Of a stretch of 55,427 nucleotides of DNA, positions 35,773-43,659 are shown piece after piece. Numbering within the stretch: position 1 is the first letter of the stretch; each line of letters starts with the position of its first letter. The notes under the pieces are model-generated. The model worked only from the letters and a program-made list of their open reading frames with translations, made no database searches and had not been told where the DNA came from. The position numbers and the translations under genes were made by a program. Origin of the DNA: an uncultured bacterium (GTDB taxonomy: Bacteria; Bacillota; Clostridia; Peptostreptococcales; Anaerovoracaceae); contig CAJMLL010000012.1 of assembly GCA_905214225.1 (NCBI GenBank), positions 1-55,427 of the forward strand, written 5' to 3'.

Positions 35773-35786
35773 GCTCTGGCGCCTCC

Positions 35787-36047
35787 TTATTTAGCCTTCT
35801 CAACGATCTCGACCAGTCTCCATCTCTTGTCCTTGGACAGCGGTCTGGTCTCCATGATTCTGATACGATCGCCTACTCTGCACTCGTTATTCTCATCGTG
35901 AGCCTTTACCTTCTTCGTCCTCTTTACAGACTTTCCGTAAAGGGAATGTCTAACGAAGTCTTCGAATGCAACGACAACAGTCTTGTCCATCTTGTCACTG
36001 ACAACGACGCCGACTTTTGTTTTTCTGCTGTTTCTTTCGTCTGCCAT
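35787..36047 (-). CDS. rpsQ: Ribosomal protein S17
   Basis: 86-residue OB-fold primary binder of the 16S 5' domain. Core motifs are [20 protein letters not shown] and [20 protein letters not shown]. It lies 18 bases downstream of rpmC. Confidence 0.97.
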   Translation of the reverse strand: MADERNSRKTKVGVVVSDKMDKTVVVAFEDFVRHSLYGKSVKRTKKVKAHDENNECRVGDRIRIMETRPLSKDKRWRLVEIVEKAK

Positions 36048-36065
36048 TTTACATCCTCCTTCCGG

Positions 36066-36269
36066 TTAAGCCTGGACCTGATCCAGCTCTTTCTCTCTGA
36101 TAATTGTCTTTACTCTGGCGATGTTTCTCTTGACTTCTCTCATCTGAACAGGATTGTCAAGCTGACCAGTTACATGCTGGAATCTGAGGTTGAACAGCTC
36201 TTTCTGCATTTTTTCGAGTTCTGCACTCAGCTCAGCATCTGTCATCTCTCTAATCTTATTTAAATCCAT
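36066..36269 (-). CDS. rpmC: Ribosomal protein L29
   Basis: 67-residue two-helix protein at the peptide tunnel exit, next to L23, where chaperones and SRP dock. It starts [20 protein letters not shown] and ends IARVKTIIREKELDQVQA. Its ATG overlaps the last base of the rplP stop region, so the two genes are translationally coupled. Confidence 0.96.
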   Translation of the reverse strand: MDLNKIREMTDAELSAELEKMQKELFNLRFQHVTGQLDNPVQMREVKRNIARVKTIIREKELDQVQA

Positions 36270-36703
36270 TATGCTTCACCGCCTTCTGCCTTTTCCGGCT
36301 CCTTCTTTACGAACTCGGACTTGATCGGCAGCTTGTGACCAGCCAGTCTCATAGCCTCTCTTGCCTGTTCCTCAGTAACTCCGCCGATCTCGAACATAAC
36401 TCTGCCCGGCTTAACAACTGCTACCCAGTACTCCGGGGATCCTTTTCCGGAACCCATACGTACTTCAGCCGGCTTCTTTGTTACAGACTTATGTGGGAAG
36501 ATCTTAATATATACCTTACCACCACGTTTTGTGTATCTGGTCATTGCGATTCTGGCAGCCTCGATCTGGTTGGATGTGATCCATCCGCACTCATCTGCCA
36601 TCAGACCATAATCACCATATGTTACGGTATTGCCCTTGGTGGCCTTACCCTTCATTCTTCCTCTCTGAACTCTTCTATGCTTAACGCGCTTAGGCATCAA
36701 CAT
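36269..36703 (-). CDS. rplP: Ribosomal protein L16
   Basis: 144-residue protein that helps form the A-site tRNA pocket. It starts [20 protein letters not shown] and contains [20 protein letters not shown] and [28 protein letters not shown] lies nine bases before the ATG. It lies between rpsC and rpmC. Confidence 0.97.
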   Translation of the reverse strand: MLMPKRVKHRRVQRGRMKGKATKGNTVTYGDYGLMADECGWITSNQIEAARIAMTRYTKRGGKVYIKIFPHKSVTKKPAEVRMGSGKGSPEYWVAVVKPGRVMFEIGGVTEEQAREAMRLAGHKLPIKSEFVKKEPEKAEGGEA

Positions 36704-36729
36704 GGCGATGTTCCTCCTTTCAACTTATA

Positions 36730-37581
36730 TTATTCGTTTGTCTCCTGTGTTTCTGCCGGAGCAGCTTCTGCCTGCTCTGCCTTAGGAGCTGCCTTAGGAG
36801 TCTTTCTCTTTCTCGGGTTGACAGCCTTTGCAGCTCTGTGATCGTCTCTGCGGTCGAATCTTCTTCTGCCGCGGCGGTCATCTCTTCTGCCTCTTCTGTC
36901 GCGTCTGCCGCCTTCGCGCTTGTCCTCGCGAATTGTGCTCTGCAGACCACCGTCGAGAATCTCACCATGATTGATCCAAACTTTAACGCCGATTCTTCCG
37001 TAAGTAGTATCAGCTTCTGCGAATCCATAGTCGATGTCCGCTCTCAGTGTATGCAGAGGAACATTTCCTTCGCTGTACTGCTCCTTACGTGCAATTTCAG
37101 CTCCGCCAAGTCTTCCGGAGCAGAGAATCTTGATTCCCTTGGCACCGGACTTCATTGTTCTTCCGATCGCCTGCTTCATCGCTCTTCTGAAGGAGATTCT
37201 GTGCTCCAGAGCTTCTGCAACGCTCTCAGCTGTCAGCTGAGCATCCATCTCGCTTCTTCTTACTTCCTCGATGGAGATGCTGATCTTCTTATCTGTCATC
37301 TTTTCGAGATCAGCCTTCAGCTGATCGATACCAGCTCCGGATCTTCCGATGACCATTCCCGGACGAGCTGTGGAGATGACAATACGCATTTTATTATCTC
37401 CGGATCTCTCGATAATGATGTGAGAAACACCGGCACTGTAAAGCTTTTTCTTAATGTAGGTTCTGATGTTGTGATCCTCTGCGAGGTAATCAGCGAACTG
37501 ATCCTTTCCAGCATACCACTTGGAATCCCAGTCCTTGATAACGCCTACTCTTAACCCATGCGGGTTTACCTTCTGACCCAT
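36730..37581 (-). CDS. rpsC: Ribosomal protein S3 with long charged C-terminal extension
   Basis: 283 residues, against about 215-235 in most bacteria. The canonical part (residues 1-213) has a KH domain ([20 protein letters not shown]) and the C-terminal domain ending [19 protein letters not shown]3 helps form the mRNA entry gate and helicase activity. Residues 214-283 are an added tail: a block very rich in Arg and Asp (221-248, repeating [13 protein letters not shown] units), then a Lys/Ala/Pro/Glu stretch. Coding is uninterrupted from start to stop, so this is a real extension and not a frameshift. It probably protrudes on the solvent side. Confidence 0.97.
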   Translation of the reverse strand: MGQKVNPHGLRVGVIKDWDSKWYAGKDQFADYLAEDHNIRTYIKKKLYSAGVSHIIIERSGDNKMRIVISTARPGMVIGRSGAGIDQLKADLEKMTDKKISISIEEVRRSEMDAQLTAESVAEALEHRISFRRAMKQAIGRTMKSGAKGIKILCSGRLGGAEIARKEQYSEGNVPLHTLRADIDYGFAEADTTYGRIGVKVWINHGEILDGGLQSTIREDKREGGRRDRRGRRDDRRGRRRFDRRDDHRAAKAVNPRKRKTPKAAPKAEQAEAAPAETQETNE

Positions 37582-37598
37582 TCAATGAACCTCCTGAC

Positions 37599-37934
37599 TT
37601 AATCTCTCTCCTTAAGAGTAACCGTTACATTGCTGGATCTCTTAAGGATTACTGATGCTCTGCCCTGGGAACCTGCTCTCCATCTCTTCATGGTCGGTCC
37701 CTGGTTTGCACTGATCTCTGCTACATATAAATTATCCGGATTCATGTCAAAATTGTTTTCAGCGTTAGCTGCTGCAGATTCAACAACTTTCTCTACAATT
37801 TCAGAACCTTTTCCTGGCGTGAATCTGAGAATATTCAGTGCCTCGTTCAAGTCTTTTCCTCTTACCAGGTCGGTAACAGGCTTCAGCTTAATAGGAGACA
37901 TTCTGACATATTTTGCCGTTGCTTTTGCTTCCAT
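37599..37934 (-). CDS. rplV: Ribosomal protein L22
   Basis: 111-residue protein whose beta-hairpin lines the nascent peptide tunnel. It starts MEAKATAKYVRMSPIKLKPV and its hairpin GPTMKRWRAGSQGRASVILK is intact, without the insertions or deletions associated with macrolide resistance. It lies between rpsS and rpsC. Confidence 0.97.
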   Translation of the reverse strand: MEAKATAKYVRMSPIKLKPVTDLVRGKDLNEALNILRFTPGKGSEIVEKVVESAAANAENNFDMNPDNLYVAEISANQGPTMKRWRAGSQGRASVILKRSSNVTVTLKERD

Positions 37935-37949
37935 TTCCTATCTCCCTTT

Positions 37950-38228
37950 CTATTTAGCCTTTGTCGCCTTATCTGCTGCGTGACCTCTGAATGTTCTGGT
38001 AGGAGCGAACTCTCCGAGCTTGTGTCCAACCATGTCTTCAGTAATATATACAGGCACATGCTTTCTGCCGTCATGAACAGCAATGGTATGTCCTACGAAC
38101 TGCGGGAAAATCGTGGAGGATCTGGACCAGGTCTTTACGACTTTCTTCTCGTTCGCTGCATTCATCTCTTCTACAGCCTTCAGCAGCTTAGGATCTACGA
38201 AAGGGCCCTTCTTAATCGATCTGCTCAT
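37950..38228 (-). CDS. rpsS: Ribosomal protein S19
   Basis: 92-residue head protein that forms a complex with S13. It starts [20 protein letters not shown] and has [20 protein letters not shown] and [13 protein letters not shown] in the C-terminal half. It lies between rplB and rplV. Confidence 0.97.
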   Translation of the reverse strand: MSRSIKKGPFVDPKLLKAVEEMNAANEKKVVKTWSRSSTIFPQFVGHTIAVHDGRKHVPVYITEDMVGHKLGEFAPTRTFRGHAADKATKAK

Positions 38229-38247
38229 TTATTCGTGCTCCTTCCTA

Positions 38248-39081
38248 CTATTTATCATTTCTTCTCTTTACGATATATTTATTGGAGTCCTTGTTCTTCT
38301 TTCTGGTCTTATAACCAAGAGCAGGCTTACCCCAAGGAGTAACCGGGCTCTTACGGCCGATAGGAGCACGTCCTTCACCACCACCATGCGGATGGTCGTT
38401 CGGGTTCATGACAGAACCTCTTACTGTAGGTCTCCAACCCATGTGTCTTCTTCTTCCGGCTTTACCAATCTGAATATTGGAATGCTCACCATTGCCGACT
38501 TCGCCGACAGTAGCTCTGCATACAGCCAGAACGTTTCTCAGCTCTCCGGAAGGCAGTCTCAGCAGTGCGTACTTTCCTTCCTTAGCCATCAGCTGTGCGC
38601 CGTTACCAGCGGATCTTACCAGCTGTCCGCCCTTTCCAGGCTTCATCTCGATGTTGTGTACCAGAGTACCAACCGGGATGTTTGCGAGCGGCAGGCAGTT
38701 TCCAACCTGAATATCGGAGTCCGGTCCGGAAACTACTGTTGCACCGACTTTCAGTCCTTCCGGTGCGAGGATGTATCTCTTTTCACCGTCTGCGTAGTTG
38801 ATCAGAGCGATGTTAGCGGATCTGTTCGGATCATACTCAATCGTAGCAACTTTTCCAGGAATGTTGTCCTTGTTGCGCTTGAAGTCGATGATTCTGTACT
38901 TCGGTCTAACTCCGCCGCCTCTGTGACGAACGGTGATCTTACCACGCGTATTGCGGCCTGCGTGCTTCTTCAGAGTAACCGTAAGGGATTTCTCCGGAGT
39001 GCTGGCAGTGATTTCCTCAAACGTGGAGACCGTCATTCCTCTGAGACCCGGGGTTGTTGGATTATACTTCTTGATTCCCAT
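38248..39081 (-). CDS. rplB: Ribosomal protein L2
   Basis: 277-residue protein essential for peptidyl transferase centre assembly. It starts [20 protein letters not shown], has the [20 protein letters not shown] segment, and carries the conserved [20 protein letters not shown] with the histidine near the catalytic centre. It lies between rplW and rpsS. Confidence 0.97.
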   Translation of the reverse strand: MGIKKYNPTTPGLRGMTVSTFEEITASTPEKSLTVTLKKHAGRNTRGKITVRHRGGGVRPKYRIIDFKRNKDNIPGKVATIEYDPNRSANIALINYADGEKRYILAPEGLKVGATVVSGPDSDIQVGNCLPLANIPVGTLVHNIEMKPGKGGQLVRSAGNGAQLMAKEGKYALLRLPSGELRNVLAVCRATVGEVGNGEHSNIQIGKAGRRRHMGWRPTVRGSVMNPNDHPHGGGEGRAPIGRKSPVTPWGKPALGYKTRKKNKDSNKYIVKRRNDK

Positions 39082-39101
39082 TGATTACAACCTCCTAAAT
39101 A

Positions 39102-39392
39102 TTACAGACTCGAGAAGAACTCGATCTCTTTACTGTCTTCCGTAAGAGTAACAATTGCCTTTTTATAAGCAGCTGTTCTTCCGACGGTTCTTCCCATTCT
39201 CTTTAACTTTCCGTTTACGTTCATGATGTTGACTCTTGCTACAGTGACATCGAAGATCTCTTCAACTGCGTTCTTTACAGCAGTCTTGTCAGCGTCTACA
39301 GCAACCTTGAACGTGTACTTTTTGTCTGCAGTCAGGTCCATGCTCTTTTCAGTGATGACCGGCTTCAGAATAACGTCGTAAGCGGATCTCAT
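39102..39392 (-). CDS. rplW: Ribosomal protein L23
   Basis: 96-residue tunnel-exit protein that is the docking site for trigger factor and SRP. It starts [20 protein letters not shown], with the usual tail [20 protein letters not shown]. Its start overlaps the rplD stop by one base, so the two are coupled. Confidence 0.97.
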   Translation of the reverse strand: MRSAYDVILKPVITEKSMDLTADKKYTFKVAVDADKTAVKNAVEEIFDVTVARVNIMNVNGKLKRMGRTVGRTAAYKKAIVTLTEDSKEIEFFSSL

Positions 39393-40015
39393 TATAAGTA
39401 CACCTCCTCGATCTTCTTTACAGCTTCCTGTGTAACGATGAAGCTTGTGTAGTTTACAATCTCATAAACGTTCATGTTGGAAGCCAGGACAGTTCTTACT
39501 CCCGGGATGTTGGCAGCAGAACGAACTACGTTCTCATCCTTCTCTGCAGTAACGATCAGCGCCTTGTTTGCTGCGTTGATGTTCTTCAGTGTTGCTGCCA
39601 TCTCCTTAGTCTTAGGAGCGTCCATCTTCAGCTCATCCAGTACGATGATCTCGCCGTCTGCTACCTTAGCGGACAGTGCGGAACGGAGAGCCAGTCTCTT
39701 GACTTTCTTCGGAACGGAATATCTGTAGTCTCTCGGCTTTGGAGCGAATACGATACCACCACCGATCTGTGACGGGTCTGTTGTGCTTCCCTGTCTGTGA
39801 CGGCCTGTTCCCTTCTGTCTGAACGGCTTTCTTCCGCCTCCTCTGACTTCGGCTCTGGTCTTTGCGGACTGTGTGCCCTGTCTCTGGTTGGCAAGATAAT
39901 TCTTTACAACTTCATGAACGGCATTCTCGTTTGGCTCGATGCCGAATAATTCATCATTCAACTCAATTGTTCCGGCTTCCTGTCCGGCCATGTTGAGCAT
40001 CTTAACTGTTGCCAT
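39392..40015 (-). CDS. rplD: Ribosomal protein L4
   Basis: 207-residue protein whose extended loop reaches the peptide tunnel; in Escherichia coli it represses the S10 operon. The tunnel loop sequence [25 protein letters not shown] is canonical. A duplicated leader-like element lies upstream between rpsJ and rplC, so an autoregulatory role is worth testing. Confidence 0.97.
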   Translation of the reverse strand: MATVKMLNMAGQEAGTIELNDELFGIEPNENAVHEVVKNYLANQRQGTQSAKTRAEVRGGGRKPFRQKGTGRHRQGSTTDPSQIGGGIVFAPKPRDYRYSVPKKVKRLALRSALSAKVADGEIIVLDELKMDAPKTKEMAATLKNINAANKALIVTAEKDENVVRSAANIPGVRTVLASNMNVYEIVNYTSFIVTQEAVKKIEEVYL

Positions 40016-40041
40016 TGCGCGTCCTCCTTTCTCAGCTATTC

Positions 40042-40680
40042 CTATTTGTCATCCTGACCTTTAACGGCATATCTGATTTTCAGCAGACCGCCTCTGCCGC
40101 CCGGAACAGCGCCCTTGACAAGCATAAGATTTCTGTCAGTATCAATTTTTACCAGTTTAACATTCTGAACAGTGACTGTGTCGCGGCCCATTCTTCCCGG
40201 ACCGTCGTTTCCAGGGAATACTCTGGAAGGATATGTCGCTGCTGCCAGGCCTCCGGCAAGTCTCTTGTGCTTGGAGCCGTGGCTCATCGGTCCTCTGCTG
40301 TGACCGTGTCTCTTGATGTTGCCCTGTGTTCCCTTACCCTTGGATACGCCGGTGATGTCCAGTTTCTTTCCTTCTTCGAAGTCAGCAACTGTAATCTCCT
40401 GTCCAAGTTCGTAAGTCTCTCCCTCGTCGTTTCTGAACTCTGCCAGATACTTCTTAGGAGCTGTCTCACTCTTGGCAAAGTGACCAGCCATCGGCTTGTT
40501 TACACGGTGTGCCTTCTGGTCTTCATATCCGACCTGAACGGCATTGTATCCGTCAGTTTCAACAGTCTTGATCTGTGTAACGACTTCAGGACCAGCCTGG
40601 ATGACCGTTACCGGAATAACTTCACCGGTCTCGGCGAAAATCTGTGTCATTCCGACTTTCTTTCCAAGAATTGCTTTCAT
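40042..40680 (-). CDS. rplC: Ribosomal protein L3
   Basis: 212-residue early assembly protein reaching the peptidyl transferase centre. It starts [20 protein letters not shown] and has the central [20 protein letters not shown] loop. TTGGAGG precedes the ATG. The 151-base gap to rpsJ is unusually long for this operon and carries repeated sequence. Confidence 0.97.
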   Translation of the reverse strand: MKAILGKKVGMTQIFAETGEVIPVTVIQAGPEVVTQIKTVETDGYNAVQVGYEDQKAHRVNKPMAGHFAKSETAPKKYLAEFRNDEGETYELGQEITVADFEEGKKLDITGVSKGKGTQGNIKRHGHSRGPMSHGSKHKRLAGGLAAATYPSRVFPGNDGPGRMGRDTVTVQNVKLVKIDTDRNLMLVKGAVPGGRGGLLKIRYAVKGQDDK

Positions 40681-40686
40681 ATATGT

Positions 40687-40829
40687 TCCTCCAATTCTTA
40701 CAGCGGATGGAACCTTGCGGATCCATCATACTAAGTGCTCATAGCGGACCGAAGCTGCACCGGTCATTCTGAGCCTTCTTACAGCGGGAGACATCCGGGT
40801 CATGAACGCCTCCATACTAAGGGAGTGTC
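40687..40829 (-). promoter_or_regulatory. Duplicated RNA-like spacer between rpsJ and rplC
   Basis: TTCTTACAGCGG occurs at 40695-40706 and 40776-40787, and CATACTAAG at 40727-40735 and 40813-40821. This indicates a tandemly duplicated element of about 81-86 bases, now diverged. The left unit (minus strand) contains GATGGATCC-GCAA-GGTTCCATC, a nine-base-arm hairpin with a GNRA loop just before the rplC ribosome binding site. It is probably a cis-acting leader or processing site; no known family was recognised. Confidence 0.5.
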
Positions 40830-40831
40830 CC

Positions 40832-41143
40832 TTACAGCTTGATCTCAATGTCAACTCCAGCCGGCAGATCAAGCTTTGTCAGCGCATCTGTTGTCTGCAG
40901 TGTGGCATTGGTTATGTCGATCAGTCTCTTGTGGGTTCTCTGCTCGAACTGCTCTCTGCTGTCCTTATACTTATGAACCGCACGAAGGATTGTTACGACC
41001 TCTTTCTCTGTCGGCAGCGGAATCGGTCCGGAAACCTCAGCTCCGGTCTTCTTTGCTGTCTCGACGATCTTGGCTGCGCTCTGATCCAGCAGTGCGTGAT
41101 CATAAGCCTTCAGCCTGATTCTGATTTTCTGTAATTCGCTCAT
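40832..41143 (-). CDS. rpsJ: Ribosomal protein S10
   Basis: 103-residue head protein that also serves as the NusE antitermination factor. It starts [20 protein letters not shown] and contains [20 protein letters not shown] and [22 protein letters not shown] precedes the ATG. It is the first gene of the superoperon, with a promoter about 250 bases upstream and a structured leader. Confidence 0.97.
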   Translation of the reverse strand: MSELQKIRIRLKAYDHALLDQSAAKIVETAKKTGAEVSGPIPLPTEKEVVTILRAVHKYKDSREQFEQRTHKRLIDITNATLQTTDALTKLDLPAGVDIEIKL

Positions 41144-41386
41144 GTGTTCCTCCTGTTTCTTTTTTGGTACTGTTTTCGCTATTCTCGTACGAGGGGCTCC
41201 AACGCCTGCATTTCAACGTGCGTTTCGCTTGTATCCCTTGCACACGCTCATGTGCGTTTCCATGAAAAAACGCACAAAAGAAAAGCCGGCGAGCTCCTTC
41301 GCCCCTGTCCAGCAGGGACAATTCTCCGCGGAAATTACCTGATAGCTCAGCAACTTCCCGCATCTTCGCCTTATACAAGCTTTTCC
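41144..41386 (-). promoter_or_regulatory. S10 operon leader with attenuator-like hairpins
   Basis: About 240 untranslated bases from the promoter to rpsJ. On the minus strand: CCCTG/CAGGG, then GGCGA/TCGCC (41288-41303) followed by GGCTTTTCTTTT, which looks like an attenuator. GCGTTT/AAACGC and GCACA/TGTGC hairpins come next. A 92-codon frame crosses it and rpsJ, but lacks a good start signal and overlaps rpsJ, so I do not call it. Confidence 0.45.
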
Positions 41387-41415
41387 AGTATAAACGATGT
41401 ACATGATAAATGCAA
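41387..41415 (-). promoter_or_regulatory. S10 superoperon promoter
   Basis: Minus-strand -35 TTGCAT (41410-41415) and -10 TATACT (41387-41392) with a 17-base spacer. This is the main promoter candidate for the rpsJ-rpmJ block. Confidence 0.75.
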
Positions 41416-41677
41416 GGGATTTTTGATCTTTTTTCGGGATTTTTTTCGATCGCCGCTTTGCCAATTCAAGTAATCATAACCATTTCAGCCGCCGGCTCTT
41501 TGACACGTATCCACGCGTACCTATTTTACTCTCTTTTTACGGCTGTTTTCATTGGAAATTGAGCATTTTCTGTCATTTTTCTGTTGTGTATACACAATTT
41601 CCTGCCCCCGCAGATTTTTCTCCTGTATTTCCTTTCTCCTTGTACCGTTCAGAGATAAAATCCGGGTTAAATGCACG
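41416..41677. other. Intergenic region between S10 promoter and rubrerythrin terminator
   Basis: T-rich on the plus strand around 41420-41460 and 41510-41650. No supported gene and no strong structure. It could hold upstream promoter elements for the S10 operon. Confidence 0.3.
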
Positions 41678-41703
41678 TAAAAACGGAGCCCCGCAGGGCT
41701 CCG
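41678..41703 (-). terminator. Rubrerythrin terminator
   Basis: Perfect 8-base stem CGGAGCCC/GGGCTCCG around a 4-base loop, followed on the minus strand by TTTTT. It lies 130 bases after the rubrerythrin stop. Confidence 0.85.
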
Positions 41704-41832
41704 CTTCTGTCTGGTTCTATTTCTTTATTCTGTGGAAACGTTTTCATAAACCACCCGGTACACCCACGGAACTCCGCCTGCCTGGCGGAACATCTCCCCA
41801 ATTTCTGCATTTCCACGGCGGGCAGCATGGGT

Positions 41833-42378
41833 TTAATAATTCTCCGGCTTTACCTGGAAGAATGCCTGCGGGTGCTTGCATACAGGGCATACCTTCGGTG
41901 CCTCTTCAGCAACAACCTGATATCCGCAGTTTCTGCACTGCCACAGAACCTTTTCCTTCTTCTCGAATACTTCGCCGTTCTTCACGTTCTCAGCCAGCTT
42001 GCGATATCTCTTCTCATGCTCAGCCTCTACAGAAGCAACGCCGTCGAATGCTGCAGCGATGTCATCGAATCCCTCAGCTCTCGCCTCTTCAGCCATCTTC
42101 TTATACATGTCTGTCCACTCGTAGTTCTCACCGGCAGCAGCGTCCAACAGGTTCTCCTCTGTTGTTCCGATTCCCTGCGCAAGCTTGAACCAGAGCTTTG
42201 CATGCTCCTTCTCATTATCGGATGTCTCCTGGAAGATTGCAGCGATCTGCTCGTATCCTTCCTTCTTCGCCTTGGAAGAGTAGTAACGATACTTATTTGT
42301 TGCCTGAGACTCGCCTGCGAATGCCGTCCACAGATTTTCCAGTGTTTTTGTTCCCTTAAGATCCTTCTTCATTTTCAT
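41833..42378 (-). CDS. Rubrerythrin
   Basis: Cytosolic peroxide reductase of anaerobes, 181 residues. The N-terminal ferritin-like di-iron domain has the Glu ligands in [19 protein letters not shown] and [10 protein letters not shown]. The C-terminal rubredoxin-like domain has Cys148/151 (CRNCG) and Cys164/167 (CPVCK). It takes electrons from rubredoxin or NADH oxidoreductases to reduce hydrogen peroxide. It lies directly downstream of a PerR-like regulator gene and close to a superoxide reductase gene, forming an oxidative-stress island. A 6-1-6 palindrome overlaps its promoter. Confidence 0.96.
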   Translation of the reverse strand: MKMKKDLKGTKTLENLWTAFAGESQATNKYRYYSSKAKKEGYEQIAAIFQETSDNEKEHAKLWFKLAQGIGTTEENLLDAAAGENYEWTDMYKKMAEEARAEGFDDIAAAFDGVASVEAEHEKRYRKLAENVKNGEVFEKKEKVLWQCRNCGYQVVAEEAPKVCPVCKHPQAFFQVKPENY

Positions 42379-42398
42379 TTCCTCCGTCAGTTCATTAT

Positions 42399-42411
42399 TT
42401 TAGATTCTAAA
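42399..42411. promoter_or_regulatory. 6-1-6 palindrome over the rubrerythrin promoter
   Basis: TTTAGATTCTAAA, perfect inverted repeat located about 21-33 bases upstream of the rubrerythrin start, in an AT-rich stretch with TAAAAT and TAGAAT -10 candidates. It is a candidate repressor site but matches the Fur-type box beside the regulator gene only weakly. Confidence 0.4.
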
Positions 42412-42486
42412 GTTTAAATGTGACAAAATTAATTCTGCAAGGATGCTCCCGCCGGACGAGCCGGCGGTTTTCCGCTGTACCGCGTA

Positions 42487-42912
42487 TCAGTGCATCTGTT
42501 CATTACCAGAACCGCCGGCTTTCTTGCTCAGGCAGGCATTGCATGTTCCCTGCAGAAGCGTCTTTCCGATTCTCACGTTCTCGTCCTGAATACCGAACGT
42601 CTTCACAATCATCTTATGAAGCTCTTTAAACTGCTCCGGCTCCGCTTTCAGATCGATGATCCGTCCGCATTCCATGCACTCCATATGCCAGTGATCACTG
42701 GTATCGGCGTCATAATGCTCTACATTTCCCGGCGAGATGATCTTCTGTATCTCTCCGTTCTCCGCAAGAGCATTCAGATTCCTGTACACCGTCGCAATAC
42801 CGATGGAAGGCATCTCTCGTTTCGCCTGTTCATAAACCCACTGGGCCGTCGGATGTGTCTTGGTACTTCTCAGCACATCCATAATCAGGCTCCGCTGTTT
42901 TGAATACCTCAC
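42487..42912 (-). CDS. Fur-family regulator, PerR-like
   Basis: 141-residue metal-dependent repressor. The N-terminal winged helix has the recognition helix region GIATVYRNLNAL. The metal region TSDHWHMECMECGRIID has His74 and His76. Two CxxC pairs (Cys79/82 and Cys124/127) form the structural zinc site. The TSDHxH motif resembles Bacillus PerR, whose histidines oxidise with peroxide. The position between rubrerythrin and superoxide reductase genes also argues for PerR over Fur or Zur. A Fur-type box overlaps its promoter, so it probably represses itself. Confidence 0.9.
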   Translation of the reverse strand: MRYSKQRSLIMDVLRSTKTHPTAQWVYEQAKREMPSIGIATVYRNLNALAENGEIQKIISPGNVEHYDADTSDHWHMECMECGRIIDLKAEPEQFKELHKMIVKTFGIQDENVRIGKTLLQGTCNACLSKKAGGSGNEQMH

Positions 42913-42927
42913 TTGTTTTCTCCTTTC

Positions 42928-42973
42928 TGATAACGATTATCATTATAATAATCTTCCTCCGGTGTTTTGTCAA
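42928..42973 (-). promoter_or_regulatory. Promoter and Fur/PerR box of the regulator gene
   Basis: Minus-strand -35 TTGACA (42968-42973) and -10 TATTAT (42945-42950), 17-base spacer. TGATAACGATTATCA (42928-42942) is a 7-1-7 inverted repeat with 6 of 7 matching positions, covering the start site. It may also affect the divergent dfx promoter about 90 bases away. Confidence 0.7.
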
Positions 42974-43031
42974 GCGGTTTTTAGGAAATATTTATTTTTG
43001 TTTTTACTTTTAATTTCAAGGAATGTAGGTA

Positions 43032-43098
43032 TATAATATATATGCCGGACGGACAAAGCTCACCCGCCCAGGGGAAAGCCAGAAACCATCCGTTCCGG
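43032..43098 (+). promoter_or_regulatory. dfx promoter and structured 5' leader
   Basis: Plus-strand -10 TATAAT (43032-43037) with only a weak -35. Transcription would start near 43044, and the RNA would begin with a stem of CCGGACGGA (43045-43053) and TCCGTTCCGG (43089-43098, one bulge). It encloses GCT..CCC..GGG..AGC pairing and unpaired A-rich bases. It looks like a compact folded leader; I could not match it to a known riboswitch class. Confidence 0.45.
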
Positions 43099-43156
43099 AA
43101 AGACAACTATCCGACTAACTTAAACTTAACCAATATACAACAGGAGGAAAACAAAC

Positions 43157-43534
43157 ATGGAACTTTTTAAATGTAACAGCTGCGGAACAATGGTATTTAT
43201 GGCACACAAGGGACACTGCAATCCGTCCTGCTGCGGAAAGCCGATGGAACTGCTCGAGCCAAATACAGTAGATGCCGCTCAGGAAAAGCACGTTCCGGCA
43301 GTAACCGTTGACGGAGACCGCGTATGTGTCAAGGTCGGAAGCGTAGAGCATCCGATGACCGATGAACATTACATCCAGATGATCATGCTTGAGACAGACA
43401 AGGGAAGCCTGCAGGTAAGACACCTGACACCGTCCGACAAGCCGGAAGCAGAGTTCGTCGCTGCTCCGGGAGAGAAGCCGGCAGCGGTTTACGAGTACTG
43501 CACCCTGCACGGACTCTGGAAAACAGAACTTTAA
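43157..43534 (+). CDS. dfx: Desulfoferrodoxin / superoxide reductase
   Basis: 125-residue two-domain superoxide reductase that converts superoxide to peroxide in anaerobes. The N-terminal desulforedoxin domain has centre-I cysteines 6, 9, 25 and 26 (C-x2-C-x15-CC). The catalytic centre-II ligands are His45, His65, His71, His118 and Cys115 (YCTLHGLW). CAGGAGG precedes the ATG. It is the only plus-strand protein gene in the window, divergent from the PerR-like regulator. Its product peroxide is the substrate of the neighbouring rubrerythrin. Confidence 0.96.
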   Translation: MELFKCNSCGTMVFMAHKGHCNPSCCGKPMELLEPNTVDAAQEKHVPAVTVDGDRVCVKVGSVEHPMTDEHYIQMIMLETDKGSLQVRHLTPSDKPEAEFVAAPGEKPAAVYEYCTLHGLWKTEL

Positions 43535-43607
43535 TCCACGCAGAGCCGGCGGCTCACTCCGGCATATAAACGTTTTCAACAAATCTTATCATCATACTTG
43601 CTCAGTC

Positions 43608-43650
43608 AAAAAGACCGCCCGCCGGGATTTCCCGGCAGACGGTCTTTTTT
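43608..43650. terminator. Bidirectional terminator between dfx and the nucleoside kinase
   Basis: AAAAAGACCG and CGGTCTTTTTT with inner GCCGGG/CCCGGC stem. The A-run left and T-run right let it end dfx (plus) and the kinase gene (minus). Confidence 0.88.
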
Positions 43651-43659
43651 CTCTATTCA

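Noticed and set aside
41100..41378. 92-codon minus-strand frame over the S10 leader
   Set aside because: It overlaps rpsJ and lacks a convincing start. The sequence is explained by leader hairpins.
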